This document shows positions 32,809-42,041 of a stretch of 64,000 bases of DNA, piece by piece. Under the pieces are notes generated by a model. The model saw only the letters and a program-made list of their open reading frames with translations, was not told the DNA's origin and made no database searches. The DNA comes from an uncultured Clostridia bacterium. Lineage in GTDB: Bacteria; Bacillota; Clostridia; Christensenellales; CAG-138. Both the position numbers and the translations under genes were made by a program. The stretch covers positions 92,112 through 156,111 of the forward strand of contig CAMKES010000003.1 in NCBI GenBank assembly GCA_946411635.1, written 5' to 3'. The stretch's first letter is position 1; each line of letters begins with the position of its first letter.

Positions 32809-35208
32809 ATGAAAAAACGCATCGCACTGCTGCTCTGCATCCTGATGCTGTTCGCGCTCGTTCCCGTGACGTTTGCGGAACCGGACGCGGTCCCGACCGC
32901 GAATCTCGATATCAACGAGGCGAACTTCCCCGACGCGAACTTCCGCGCCTGGGTCAAGGCGAATCTTGCCGGCGGCAAAACGTATATGTCCCCGACCGAG
33001 GTCGCGGGCGTCACGGAGATCTACTGCTACGACGAGAACATCGCTTCGCTGAAGGGGGTCGGCAAGTTCCCGAACCTGGAGTATCTGGACTGCTCCGACA
33101 ACAAGATCAAGAGCCTGGATCTGTCCGGCAACAAAAAGCTGATCCGGCTGGATGTCGAGAACAACGGCATGACGAGCCTGAACGTCAGCGGCTGCGTCAA
33201 TCTCGAACAGCTGAACTGCTGGAAAAACGAGCTGACCTCGATCAACGTTTCGGCGAACACCAAGCTCGGCATGCTGGACGTCGGCAAAAACAATCTGAGC
33301 TCGATCAACGTCAGCAAGAATAAGGCGCTTGAGATCCTGTACGTGGAGGAAAACAATCTGACCAAGATCAACGTCACCATGCTTCCGAAGCTGGACAGCC
33401 TGGACGTCTCCTACAACCAGATCGGCACGCTGGACATCTCGAAGAACCCGCTCCTCGTGGATCTGTATGCCGACGGGAACAATCTGACGGCGATCGACGT
33501 CACGAAGGCTCCGGAGCTTGAGCATCTTTTCATCTCCCAGAACCAGCTGACCTCGATCGACGTCACCAAGAATCCGAAGCTTACGATGCTGAACATCGGG
33601 TCGAACGACGGCATCAAGAAGCTGGACGTCACCAAGAACACGGACCTGCGCCGGCTGGAGACCGACGACACGAACCTCTCGGAGCTCGATCTTTCCAAGA
33701 ACCCGATGCTTTATACGCTGAACGTCTGCGCGAACAGCCTCGCGAAGCTCGACCTCAGCAACAACCCGAAGATCTCGTTCCTCTACGCGTACGATAACTT
33801 TCTGACCGAGCTGGACGTTTCGAACCTGACGAATCTGTATGAACTGAACGTTTCCAGAAACTTCCTGGAGGAGCTGGACGTCTCGAACAACAAAATACTG
33901 GAGCGGCTTTCCTGCTGCGACAACCAGATCCGGTACATCAATCTGAACTACAACACGGATCTCCGGGAACTCGACTGTACGGGCAACCGCATGGAGTTTT
34001 TGAACGTGCGGAACAATCCGGAGCTCGAATCGCTCTACTGCGGATACAACAACCTGCGCCAGCTGCATCTGGAAAACAACACGAAGCTGAAGGCGGCGAA
34101 CATGGACCTTTCGCCGCAGCGCACGGCCGACGGTCTGCAGTACACGACGAGCGGCGGGTATTACTACTACAACATGAGCAACCTGTTCGAGAGCGATTCC
34201 GAACTTTCGTACGTCAAGGCGTACAACAGCAGCTATTCCTATAATTCGTCCACCGGACAGATGCGCCTGCCCGGCAACAATTCAAAGATCGACTACCTGT
34301 TCAACACGGGCAAGGGCGACATGGAGGTCGAGGTCTACCGCTATTACAGCAGCGACTTCAACATCACGCTCGACTCCTGGGGCGGACTGTATTACAAGGG
34401 CACGACGCCGTACATGGTCTGGAACGGCGCGAAGCGCAACGCGCCGTTCACCGTGCGCGAAGTGGGCACGGACAAGGAGATCGACCCGTATTTCTACGAT
34501 TACCATTATGAAGAGAACGTCGCGGCCGGCACCGGCTATCTGTTCGTGCGGATGTGGGGCAACAGCGAGGTCAAGCGCGTGTGGTACAAGATCTACCTGC
34601 CGCCGACGACCGCCACGACGGTTGCGAACACGTCCGACGGGATCAAGATCAGCTGGGCGGCGGTCCCGGGCGCCGCGGGCTACGTCGTCTACCGCCGCGC
34701 GATGAACCTGTCGATGTCGGACTGGTCGAAGTTCGACCGCTGGAACAACACGACCGCCACGACCTTTACCGACACGAAGGTCTACGCGGGCACGCGCTAT
34801 CAGTACGGCGTCAAGGCGTACTTCAAGCAGCGGAACGACCTGTACGCGGGCAAGATGATCGGCGGCGTGTTCGACAACTACAACCTCGGTCTGGTCGGTC
34901 CGCTGAGAACGACGGTGCGCATCAAGACGAACAAGCTGTCGAGCGTGACGGCGGGCACCGGCAAGCTCACGGCGAAGTGGACGAAGATCGACGTGTGCAC
35001 CGGCTATCAGGTGCAGATCGCGACGAACAGCAGCTTCACGGCCGGCAAACAGGAGGTCAAGATCACGAGCCCCTCGACGCTGTCGAAGACGATCTCGGGT
35101 CTGACCTCGGGCAAGACGTACTACGTACGCGTCCGCGGCTACAACGAGTTCAACGGCACGACGTACTACGGCGAATGGACGAACGTGCTGACCTGCAAAG
35201 TCAAATAA
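32809..35208 (+). CDS. secreted leucine-rich-repeat protein with two C-terminal fibronectin-III domains (LRR1)
   Basis: A 799-residue exported protein. Signal peptide 1-23 (MKKRIALLLCILMLFALVP, cleavage after TFA). Residues about 70-430 are consecutive LRRs of about 21 residues with the pattern L-x2-LDVS-x-N-x-LTSIDVSKN. A Tyr/Ser-rich non-repeat region (about 430-600) follows, then two fibronectin-III domains (about 603-700 and 705-799). No LPxTG, SLH or transmembrane anchor is seen, so it is released or held non-covalently. Such proteins usually bind proteins or glycans at the surface; the ligand is unknown. Its 3' 484-base block is identical to that of the next gene. GAGGGGAG precedes the ATG. 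Confidence 0.9.
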   Translation: MKKRIALLLCILMLFALVPVTFAEPDAVPTANLDINEANFPDANFRAWVKANLAGGKTYMSPTEVAGVTEIYCYDENIASLKGVGKFPNLEYLDCSDNKIKSLDLSGNKKLIRLDVENNGMTSLNVSGCVNLEQLNCWKNELTSINVSANTKLGMLDVGKNNLSSINVSKNKALEILYVEENNLTKINVTMLPKLDSLDVSYNQIGTLDISKNPLLVDLYADGNNLTAIDVTKAPELEHLFISQNQLTSIDVTKNPKLTMLNIGSNDGIKKLDVTKNTDLRRLETDDTNLSELDLSKNPMLYTLNVCANSLAKLDLSNNPKISFLYAYDNFLTELDVSNLTNLYELNVSRNFLEELDVSNNKILERLSCCDNQIRYINLNYNTDLRELDCTGNRMEFLNVRNNPELESLYCGYNNLRQLHLENNTKLKAANMDLSPQRTADGLQYTTSGGYYYYNMSNLFESDSELSYVKAYNSSYSYNSSTGQMRLPGNNSKIDYLFNTGKGDMEVEVYRYYSSDFNITLDSWGGLYYKGTTPYMVWNGAKRNAPFTVREVGTDKEIDPYFYDYHYEENVAAGTGYLFVRMWGNSEVKRVWYKIYLPPTTATTVANTSDGIKISWAAVPGAAGYVVYRRAMNLSMSDWSKFDRWNNTTATTFTDTKVYAGTRYQYGVKAYFKQRNDLYAGKMIGGVFDNYNLGLVGPLRTTVRIKTNKLSSVTAGTGKLTAKWTKIDVCTGYQVQIATNSSFTAGKQEVKITSPSTLSKTISGLTSGKTYYVRVRGYNEFNGTTYYGEWTNVLTCKVK
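34643..35126 (+). repeat. 484-base identical block, copy 1 (FN3 region of LRR1)
   Basis: By eye, identical base for base to 37130-37613, including synonymous positions, whereas the preceding LRR regions of the two genes differ extensively. It encodes most of both fibronectin-III domains. Confidence 0.9.
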
Positions 35209-35216
35209 CAAACCGA

Positions 35217-35252
35217 AAACGGAAGCCTTTCTGCCGGGGGCTTCCGTTTCTT
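35217..35252 (+). terminator. terminator or attenuator between the LRR genes
   Basis: Eleven-base stem (AAACGGAAGCC with GGCTTCCGTTT), loop of eleven, weak T tail. No promoter is seen between it and LRR2, so some read-through is expected. Confidence 0.6.
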
Positions 35253-35301
35253 GTCCGAACCGGTCCGGCAGAACCGAAAAAAACGAGAGGGGAATCGAAC
35301 C

Positions 35302-37695
35302 ATGAAAAGACGCATCGCACTGCTGCTCTGCATCCTGATGCTGTTCGCGCTGATCCCTGCCGCGGCGGCGGAGGAAACGCCGAAGGGGAACCTGCAGATC
35401 AACTCGACGAACTTCCCGGACGCGAACTTCCGCGAGTGGGTCAAGACGTATCTTGCCGGCGGCAAGACCTCCATGACCTCGACCGCGGTCTCGGCCGTCA
35501 AGGAGATCTACTGCGACTGCGAAGACATCGCATCGCTGAAGGGCATCGAGAAGTTCCCGAACCTGGAAAAGCTGGACTGCTCCGACAATAAGCTGACGAG
35601 CCTGGATCTGTCCGGCAACAAGAAGCTCAAGCTGGTCATCTGCGCGAACAACAAGCTGACGAGCCTGAAGGTATCGGCCTGCGCCGCGCTCGAAACGCTG
35701 TCGTGCTGGGGCAACGAGCTGACCTCGCTCGACGTTTCCGCCAATAAGAAGCTCGACCTGCTCAGAGCCTCGGACAACAAGCTGAAGTCGATCGACGTCA
35801 GCAAAAACGAGAAGCTCACCACGCTGGAGCTCGACGAAAACCAGCTCACGAAGCTCGACGTCTCGAAGCTGACGAATCTCGTGGTGCTGAGCGTCGACAG
35901 CAATCAGCTCACCGCGCTGGACGTTTCGAAGAACACGGCGCTCGGGGCGCTCTACGTAAAATGGAATGCGCTCACGTCGATCGACGTCAGCAAAAACGCG
36001 AAGCTCGAGACCCTGGAGGTGTTCGACAATCAGATCAAATCGATCGACGTCACCAAGAATCCGGAGCTGCGGATGCTCAACGTCTCCGAGAACTATGACG
36101 TCAAGAAGCTCGACGTCACCAAGAACACGAAGCTTCTGATCCTGGAATGCGCGAATACGAGCATATCGAAGCTGGACCTCTCGAAGAATCCCAAACTGAT
36201 GGAGCTCAATATCTGCGAAACCGGCATCGACAATCTCGACCTTTCGAAGAATTCCGGCATCACGTATCTTTACGCATACGCGTGCCTGCTGTGCGAGATC
36301 GACGTGTCGAACCTCGGGGAGCTCAGGAAGTTGGACGTTGCCTGCAACCTCCTCGATCAGCTGGACGTCACGAATAACGCAGATCTGGAGATGCTTTCCT
36401 GCTATCTCAACGAGATCCGCTACCTCAACCTTTCCAACAACGCGAAGCTCACGTATCTGGACTGCGCGAACAACCGCCTGGAGTTTTTGAACGTGCGGAA
36501 CAATCCGGAGCTCGATACGCTCTACTGCGGCGGAAACAAGATCCGCGCGCTGCATCTGGAAAGCAACACGAAACTGACGGCGGCGCAGGCGAGCCTCTCG
36601 CCGCAGCGCACGACCGACGCGCTGCAGCTCACCTACAGCGACGGGCGGTACCGGTATTACATGAAGAGCCTGTTCGAGACCGGCTCCGAGGCGAGCGGCG
36701 TCAAGCCGTTTGACAGCAGCTATTCCTACGATCCCTCCACCTACTATATGGCGATGCCCGGCAACGTTTCGGAGTTCAAGTACCTGTACGACACGGGCAA
36801 GGGCGACATGGAGGTCGACGTGTACCGCCATTACAGCGGCGAATTCAAGGTCGAGCTCGACGACTGGGGAGGACTTTCGTTCAAAGGCACGACGCCGTAC
36901 ATGATCTGGAACGGCAAGAAGCGCAACGCGCCGTTCACCGTGCGCAACGCGAGCACGGACAAGGTGATCGACGGGTATTATTACGATTACTGGTATCAGG
37001 AGAACGTCAACGCCGGCACCGGGTATCTGTTCGTGCGGCTGTGGGGCAGCGACACGGTCAAGCGCGTCTGGTACAAGATCTACCTGCCGCCGACGACCTC
37101 CACGACGGTCGCGAACACGTCCGAAGGCGTCAAGATCAGCTGGGCGGCGGTCCCGGGCGCCGCGGGCTACGTCGTCTACCGCCGCGCGATGAACCTGTCG
37201 ATGTCGGACTGGTCGAAGTTCGACCGCTGGAACAACACGACCGCCACGACCTTTACCGACACGAAGGTCTACGCGGGCACGCGCTATCAGTACGGCGTCA
37301 AGGCGTACTTCAAGCAGCGGAACGACCTGTACGCGGGCAAGATGATCGGCGGCGTGTTCGACAACTACAACCTCGGTCTGGTCGGTCCGCTGAGAACGAC
37401 GGTGCGCATCAAGACGAACAAGCTGTCGAGCGTGACGGCGGGCACCGGCAAGCTCACGGCGAAGTGGACGAAGATCGACGTGTGCACCGGCTATCAGGTG
37501 CAGATCGCGACGAACAGCAGCTTCACGGCCGGCAAACAGGAGGTCAAGATCACGAGCCCCTCGACGCTGTCGAAGACGATCTCGGGTCTGACCTCGGGCA
37601 AGACGTACTACGTGCGCGTCCGCGGCTACAACGAGTTCAACGGCACCACGTATTACGGCGAATGGACGAACGTGCTGAGCTGCAAGGTCAAATAA
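35302..37695 (+). CDS. secreted leucine-rich-repeat protein with two fibronectin-III domains (LRR2, paralog of LRR1)
   Basis: A 797-residue paralog with the same order: signal peptide (MKRRIALLLCILMLFALIPA, cleavage near AAA-EE), LRRs (about 60-430) of the L-x2-L-x-C/V-x2-N-x-LTSLDVS type, a Tyr-rich spacer and two fibronectin-III domains (about 602-797). The start at 35302 follows GAGAGGGG and aligns with the LRR1 start. The LRR half has diverged from LRR1 while the FN3 half is nearly identical, which points to gene conversion or selection for variable binding surfaces on a constant stalk. No cell-wall anchor motif. Confidence 0.9.
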   Translation: MKRRIALLLCILMLFALIPAAAAEETPKGNLQINSTNFPDANFREWVKTYLAGGKTSMTSTAVSAVKEIYCDCEDIASLKGIEKFPNLEKLDCSDNKLTSLDLSGNKKLKLVICANNKLTSLKVSACAALETLSCWGNELTSLDVSANKKLDLLRASDNKLKSIDVSKNEKLTTLELDENQLTKLDVSKLTNLVVLSVDSNQLTALDVSKNTALGALYVKWNALTSIDVSKNAKLETLEVFDNQIKSIDVTKNPELRMLNVSENYDVKKLDVTKNTKLLILECANTSISKLDLSKNPKLMELNICETGIDNLDLSKNSGITYLYAYACLLCEIDVSNLGELRKLDVACNLLDQLDVTNNADLEMLSCYLNEIRYLNLSNNAKLTYLDCANNRLEFLNVRNNPELDTLYCGGNKIRALHLESNTKLTAAQASLSPQRTTDALQLTYSDGRYRYYMKSLFETGSEASGVKPFDSSYSYDPSTYYMAMPGNVSEFKYLYDTGKGDMEVDVYRHYSGEFKVELDDWGGLSFKGTTPYMIWNGKKRNAPFTVRNASTDKVIDGYYYDYWYQENVNAGTGYLFVRLWGSDTVKRVWYKIYLPPTTSTTVANTSEGVKISWAAVPGAAGYVVYRRAMNLSMSDWSKFDRWNNTTATTFTDTKVYAGTRYQYGVKAYFKQRNDLYAGKMIGGVFDNYNLGLVGPLRTTVRIKTNKLSSVTAGTGKLTAKWTKIDVCTGYQVQIATNSSFTAGKQEVKITSPSTLSKTISGLTSGKTYYVRVRGYNEFNGTTYYGEWTNVLSCKVK
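37130..37613 (+). repeat. 484-base identical block, copy 2 (FN3 region of LRR2)
   Basis: Partner of 34643-35126, offset 2487 bases. The first mismatches at the ends are 34642/37129 and 35127/37614. Confidence 0.9.
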
Positions 37696-37713
37696 GGATC
37701 GCGGAACAGATCG

Positions 37714-37741
37714 AAACGGGGCGGAAACGCCCCGTTTTTTC
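37714..37741 (+). terminator. terminator of LRR2
   Basis: AAACGGGGCG stem with CGCCCCGTTT, loop GAAA, T run. Confidence 0.9.
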
Positions 37742-37779
37742 GCGCCGGAAGGGAATTCCGTATATTATCCGAAAGAGTG

Positions 37780-37808
37780 ATGACAAGCCGAACACGGCAT
37801 GATACAAT
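37780..37808 (+). promoter_or_regulatory. promoter of fbp
   Basis: ATGACA (37780-37785), 17-base spacer, TACAAT (37803-37808). Confidence 0.7.
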
Positions 37809-37838
37809 GAAAAAAACGAACGTGAAAGGCGGAACGAC

Positions 37839-39806
37839 ATGGAACAGCAAATGTATGCGGACATGAAGTATCTGAAACTCCTCGCGCACGAGTATCCGAC
37901 GATCCCCGAGGTCTCCACGGAGATCATCAATCTGAAGGCGATCCTCGGTCTTCCGAAGGGAACGGAGCATTTCATCAGCGACATCCACGGCGAATACGAA
38001 GCGTTCATCCACATGCTGAAGAACGCGTCGGGCGTGATCCGCAAAAAGATCGACATCCTGTTCGAGAACAGCGTGACCGAAGCCGAACGCGACCAGCTGG
38101 CGACGCTGATCTATTATCCGGAGCAGAAGCTGGACCTTCTGAAGCGCGGAGGCGTCGTCAACGCCGAGTGGTACAAGATCACGCTCCGGCGGCTCGTCGA
38201 GGTCTGCCGCTTCTCCGCGTCGAAGTACACGCGTTCCAAGGTCCGCAAGGCGCTGCCCGAAAGCTACGCGTACATCATCGACGAGCTGCTCCACGCGATC
38301 GAGACCGAGGACAAGGTCCGCTACAACAACGAGATCATCCGCTCGATCATCGAGACCGAACAGGCGGACACGATGATCGTCGCCCTGTCGAACGTCATCC
38401 AGCGGCTGGTCATCGACCGTCTGCACATCGTGGGCGACGTGTTCGACCGCGGTCCCGGCGCGCACATCATCCTCGACCGGCTTCTGACCTATCACAACGT
38501 GGACGTGCAGTGGGGCAACCACGACATCCTGTGGATGGGCGCCGCGGCGGGCAACCGCGCGCTGATCGCAACGGCCATCATCAACTCGCTGAAATACGGC
38601 AACGTCGACACGATCGAGGACGGCTACGGCATCTCGCTCTCGCCGCTTCTGAAGTTCGCGCTCGAAACGTACGCCGACGATCCCTGCACGAAGTTTCTGC
38701 CGCGCGCCGTCGGCGACGCGCATCACGACAACCCCGAGCTCATCGCCAAAATGCACAAGGCGATGGCGATCATCCTGTTCAAGCTCGAGGGACAGATCAT
38801 CGACGCGAACCCCGAGTATCACATGGAGCACCGCAAGATGCTGCACCGCGTCGATTACGAGCGCGGCACGATGACGATCGACGGCGTCGAATACGAGCTG
38901 GCCGACAAGCGCTTCCCGACCGTCCTGCCCAGCGATCCGTACGTGCTGACCGAGGCGGAGGAGGACCTGATGGACAAGCTCCGCACCGCGTTCTACCACT
39001 CCGGCAAGATCCGCGAGCACGTCAGGTTCCTGTTCTCGCACGGCAGCATGTACCTCGTGTGCAACGGCAACCTGCTGTTCCACGGCTGCGTTCCCGCGGG
39101 CGAGGACGGCGAATTTGTCTCCGTCACGATCGACGGCAAACCGTACGCGGGCAAGGCGCTGTTCGACAAGTCCGACGCGCTGGTGCGGCAGGGCTTCTTC
39201 ACGAAATGGGGCACGCCCGAGCGCGAGCAGGGGCTCGACTTCTTCTGGTACCTGTGGTGCGGCACGAACTCGCCGCTGTTCGGCAAGGACAAGATGACGA
39301 CGTTCGAGCGCTACTTCATCGACGACAAGGCGACGCACGAGGAGCACAAGAACCCGTACTTCAAGCTCGCCGAGCACGAGGACTTCGCCGTGAAGATCCT
39401 GAAGGAATTCGGTTTGAGCGACGATCCCGATTCGCACGTCATCAACGGACACGTGCCGGTCAAGATCAAAAAGGGCGAATCCCCGATCAAGGCGAACGGC
39501 CGCATCTTCGTCATCGACGGCGGCATGTCGAAGGCGTACCAGTCCACGACGGGCATCGCGGGCTACACCCTCATCTACAACTCCCAGTGCATGATCCTCT
39601 CGTGCCACGACCCGTTCGTGACGGTGAACGAGGCGATCCGCTCGGAGGTCGATATCCACTCCACGCAGCAGGTCGTCTATACGCCCGCCGTGCGCAAACG
39701 CGTCGCGGACACGGACGTGGGCAAAACCCTCCTGGAGCGCATCGACGATCTTCAGCGCCTGCTCTCTGCTTACCGCAGCGGCACGATCAAACAGCATTCG
39801 AGGTAA
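37839..39806 (+). CDS. fbp: class III fructose-1,6-bisphosphatase
   Basis: A 655-residue gluconeogenic phosphatase of the Firmicutes-specific class III (Bacillus YydE type, about 670). It converts fructose 1,6-bisphosphate to fructose 6-phosphate in the cytosol with Mn. The calcineurin-like metallophosphoesterase motifs are intact: ISDIHGEYEAF (about 46-56), GDVFDRGPGAH (about 199-209) and WGNHDILWMGA (about 227-237). AAAGGCGGA precedes the ATG at 37839. It stands alone between its promoter and a terminator. Presence suggests growth on non-sugar carbon sources as well. Confidence 0.95.
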   Translation: MEQQMYADMKYLKLLAHEYPTIPEVSTEIINLKAILGLPKGTEHFISDIHGEYEAFIHMLKNASGVIRKKIDILFENSVTEAERDQLATLIYYPEQKLDLLKRGGVVNAEWYKITLRRLVEVCRFSASKYTRSKVRKALPESYAYIIDELLHAIETEDKVRYNNEIIRSIIETEQADTMIVALSNVIQRLVIDRLHIVGDVFDRGPGAHIILDRLLTYHNVDVQWGNHDILWMGAAAGNRALIATAIINSLKYGNVDTIEDGYGISLSPLLKFALETYADDPCTKFLPRAVGDAHHDNPELIAKMHKAMAIILFKLEGQIIDANPEYHMEHRKMLHRVDYERGTMTIDGVEYELADKRFPTVLPSDPYVLTEAEEDLMDKLRTAFYHSGKIREHVRFLFSHGSMYLVCNGNLLFHGCVPAGEDGEFVSVTIDGKPYAGKALFDKSDALVRQGFFTKWGTPEREQGLDFFWYLWCGTNSPLFGKDKMTTFERYFIDDKATHEEHKNPYFKLAEHEDFAVKILKEFGLSDDPDSHVINGHVPVKIKKGESPIKANGRIFVIDGGMSKAYQSTTGIAGYTLIYNSQCMILSCHDPFVTVNEAIRSEVDIHSTQQVVYTPAVRKRVADTDVGKTLLERIDDLQRLLSAYRSGTIKQHSR

Positions 39807-39820
39807 CCGAATATGACGGA

Positions 39821-39848
39821 ACGGCGCCCCGCGCCGTTTCTTTTTTTC
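39821..39848 (+). terminator. terminator of fbp
   Basis: AACGGCGC stem with GCGCCGTT (loop CCC), then TTCTTTTTTT. The stretch from here to 39975 shows nothing else recognisable. Confidence 0.85.
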
Positions 39849-39976
39849 CGCAAAGTCTGCTTCCCGAGGGAACGGAAAACCATGAGGCGGATAAGCGGTC
39901 TGCAGGGGACGCCGACCCCGGCGTCCCGTCGGACGGTTCTTCTGCGCTGATCGATCCGCACAGACGCCTGCGGAAG

Positions 39977-40027
39977 CCTCCCTTGTGTAAAGGGAGGTGT
40001 CCCGGCTTGCCGGGACGGAGGGATTGT
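39977..40027. repeat. dispersed two-hairpin repeat, variant type (B1)
   Basis: Hairpin 1 CCTCCCTT / AAGGGAGG (39977-39997), hairpin 2 TCCCGGC-TT-GCCGGGA (40000-40015), then CGGAGGGATTGT. From memory this resembles a very common repeat of gut Clostridia. It occupies the 386-base gap between fbp and pepT. Confidence 0.75.
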
Positions 40028-40045
40028 CTCCTGCGCGCCTTCCTT

Positions 40046-40093
40046 TGGCTTCCCCCCGGGGGGAAGCTCCGCCGCAGGCGGTGATGAGGGGGA
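40046..40093. repeat. dispersed two-hairpin repeat, copy B2
   Basis: Hairpin 1 CTTCCCCCC / GGGGGGAAG (40049-40066), hairpin 2 CCGCC-GCA-GGCGG (40069-40081), then TGATGAGGGGGA. Confidence 0.8.
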
Positions 40094-40131
40094 GACCGCG
40101 CAAAAAAACGGCGCGTTTCCGCCTTCGCCCG

Positions 40132-40160
40132 TTGCCAGACGCGCCGGTTCATGCTATACT
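40132..40160 (+). promoter_or_regulatory. promoter of the pepT operon
   Basis: TTGCCA (40132-40137), 17-base spacer, TATACT (40155-40160). Confidence 0.75.
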
Positions 40161-40192
40161 GTTTGATACGGAACGAACGGAGGAACACACCG

Positions 40193-41455
40193 ATGTACGA
40201 ACGAACGGATTTTTACGAGCGCGTGAAGGAGCGCCTGATCCGCTACGCGAAGGTCGACACGCAATCGATGCGCGGCGGCACGGAAACGCCCACGACGCAA
40301 AAGCAGTTCGACCTGGCGCGCATGCTCTTCGACGAGCTCTGCGCGCTCGGCGCAAAGGACGTGTATCTGGACGAAACGACCTGCGTGCTGTACGCGTTTC
40401 TGCCCTCCTCGATGCCGGACGGCGGCGGCCGTCCCGTCGGGTTCGTCACGCACATGGACACCGCGCCCGACGCGCCCGGCGCGCCCGTGCGCCCGTGGGT
40501 GCTCGAAGCCTACGACGGCGGCACGATCGTGCTGAACGCCGAACAGGGGATCGCGATGTCGCCCGCGGAGTTTCCGAACCTTCTGCAATACGTCGGGCAG
40601 GACCTGATCCTCACCGACGGCACGACGCTTCTGGGCGGCGACGACAAGGCGGCGATCGCGTCGGTCATGACGTTCATCGAGCACTGCCTCGCGCACCCGG
40701 AATGCCCGCACGGACCCGTTTCGTTCGCGTTCACGCCGGACGAGGAGGTCGGGGGTCTTGCGAAGGATCTCGATCTCGACCGGTTCGGCGCGAAGGTCGC
40801 GTACACGCTCGACGGCGACCATCTCGGCTGGTACATGGACGAAACGTTCAACGCCTCCGAGGCGACGCTCACGGTCAAAGGTCTCAGCGTGCATCCCGCC
40901 ACGGCGAAGGGCATCATGGTCAACGCCGCGGACGTCGCGGGCGAGTTTCTTCAGATGCTGCCGCGCTTCGAAAAGCCGCAGTTCACCTGCGGGCGCGAGG
41001 GCTTTTTCCACGTGATCGCCGTCGAGGCGGACTGCGAGCGCGCGAAGGTCGTTCTGATCATCCGCGACCACGACGGCGTGCAGTTTCAGCACCGCGAGGC
41101 GTATCTTGCAAAATGCGCCGACGCGCTCAGGGCGCAGTACGGCGCGGACCGCGTATCGCTTGCGATCGAGCCGTCGTACCGCAACATGAAGGAGGTCGTG
41201 AAGCTGCATCCGTATCTGATCGACCACCTCAAAACGGCGATCCGCGCGGCCGGTCTCGAGCCGAAGACGGAGCCGTTCCGCGGCGGCACGGACGGTTCCG
41301 CGCTGAGCTGGCGCGGGCTGCCGTGTCCGAACCTGTCGGCGGGCTACGAGAACGCGCACGGACGCTTCGAGTACGTGCCGATCCCGTCGATGGAAAAGAA
41401 CGTAGAGATCCTGCTGCATCTCGGCTCCCTGTTCGGAGCGATGAAAAATGACTGA
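40193..41455 (+). CDS. pepT: peptidase T (tripeptide aminopeptidase, M20B)
   Basis: A 420-residue cytosolic dizinc aminopeptidase releasing N-terminal residues from tripeptides (family about 410). Metal and catalytic residues are visible: His and Asp in THMDTAPD, the bridging Asp in LGGDDKAA, catalytic Glu pair in TPDEEVG, Asp in TLDGDHLGW and the C-terminal His in GYENAHGRFEY. The dimerisation lid domain lies between about 215 and 320. Start at 40193 behind GGAGGA. It is followed within 15 bases by two YcxB-like genes. Confidence 0.95.
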   Translation: MYERTDFYERVKERLIRYAKVDTQSMRGGTETPTTQKQFDLARMLFDELCALGAKDVYLDETTCVLYAFLPSSMPDGGGRPVGFVTHMDTAPDAPGAPVRPWVLEAYDGGTIVLNAEQGIAMSPAEFPNLLQYVGQDLILTDGTTLLGGDDKAAIASVMTFIEHCLAHPECPHGPVSFAFTPDEEVGGLAKDLDLDRFGAKVAYTLDGDHLGWYMDETFNASEATLTVKGLSVHPATAKGIMVNAADVAGEFLQMLPRFEKPQFTCGREGFFHVIAVEADCERAKVVLIIRDHDGVQFQHREAYLAKCADALRAQYGADRVSLAIEPSYRNMKEVVKLHPYLIDHLKTAIRAAGLEPKTEPFRGGTDGSALSWRGLPCPNLSAGYENAHGRFEYVPIPSMEKNVEILLHLGSLFGAMKND

Positions 41456-41470
41456 AAAGAGGGTAACAAC

Positions 41471-42022
41471 ATGGAAGAACGGAAAATCCTGAGCAAAAAC
41501 ACGTTTACGCCGGATCAGACGCATTACGAGCAGGCGTACGCCGAAATGACGAAGCTGTCCGATCTGCTGCTGTTCGGCTTCGTCGTGCTGATGGCGCTCG
41601 TGCTGGTCGTGAGCTCGATCGTTACGAAATCGCCGTTTTTCGGGCGCGACAACCTCGTTCCGCTGATCGCGCTCGGACTCGCGTTCGTGATCGTGCTCGT
41701 GCAGCACTTCCTGCTGCCGAAGATCAACGCAAAGCGTTCGGTCAGACGGATCCGCGAAACGTTCGGCGATCTTGCCGAGCTGACCGTCACGGTCGACGAG
41801 ACCGGCGTTTCGATGTACAACGCCGCAAACGACAGCACGGCGAAGTTCGCGTTCCGTTCGTTCGCAAAGTTTTCGGAAAGCCGCGATCTGCTGCTTCTGA
41901 GGACCTTTGCGCGGCAGACGGTCATGGTGTCGAAGACCGGCTTTACGGACGGCTTCGACGAAGCGTCGTTCAAGGCGCTGATGCGGGAAAAATGCCCGAA
42001 CGCCAAATGCAGATGGAAATAA
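41471..42022 (+). CDS. YcxB-like membrane protein
   Basis: A 183-residue protein with two hydrophobic helices (about 30-51 and 62-80), a charged loop and a C-terminal soluble domain (about 95-180) with alternating strands, the layout of the YcxB family. YEQAYAEMTKL before the first helix and FRSFAKFSESRDLLLLRTF in the soluble part are typical. The function of the family is unknown. AGAGGG lies ahead of the ATG. A paralog follows directly. Confidence 0.78.
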   Translation: MEERKILSKNTFTPDQTHYEQAYAEMTKLSDLLLFGFVVLMALVLVVSSIVTKSPFFGRDNLVPLIALGLAFVIVLVQHFLLPKINAKRSVRRIRETFGDLAELTVTVDETGVSMYNAANDSTAKFAFRSFAKFSESRDLLLLRTFARQTVMVSKTGFTDGFDEASFKALMREKCPNAKCRWK

Positions 42023-42041
42023 CGAAGGAGGGGAAACCGAA

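Noticed and set aside
33100..34060. CRISPR or satellite repeat in the LRR region
   Set aside because: Periodicity of about 63 bases reflects 21-residue LRR units with diverged codons.
34282..36831. Very long open frame (849 codons) on the minus strand across the two LRR genes
   Set aside because: It is an antisense shadow of GC-rich repetitive coding sequence; the plus strand has signal peptides, LRRs and FN3 domains with proper ribosome sites.
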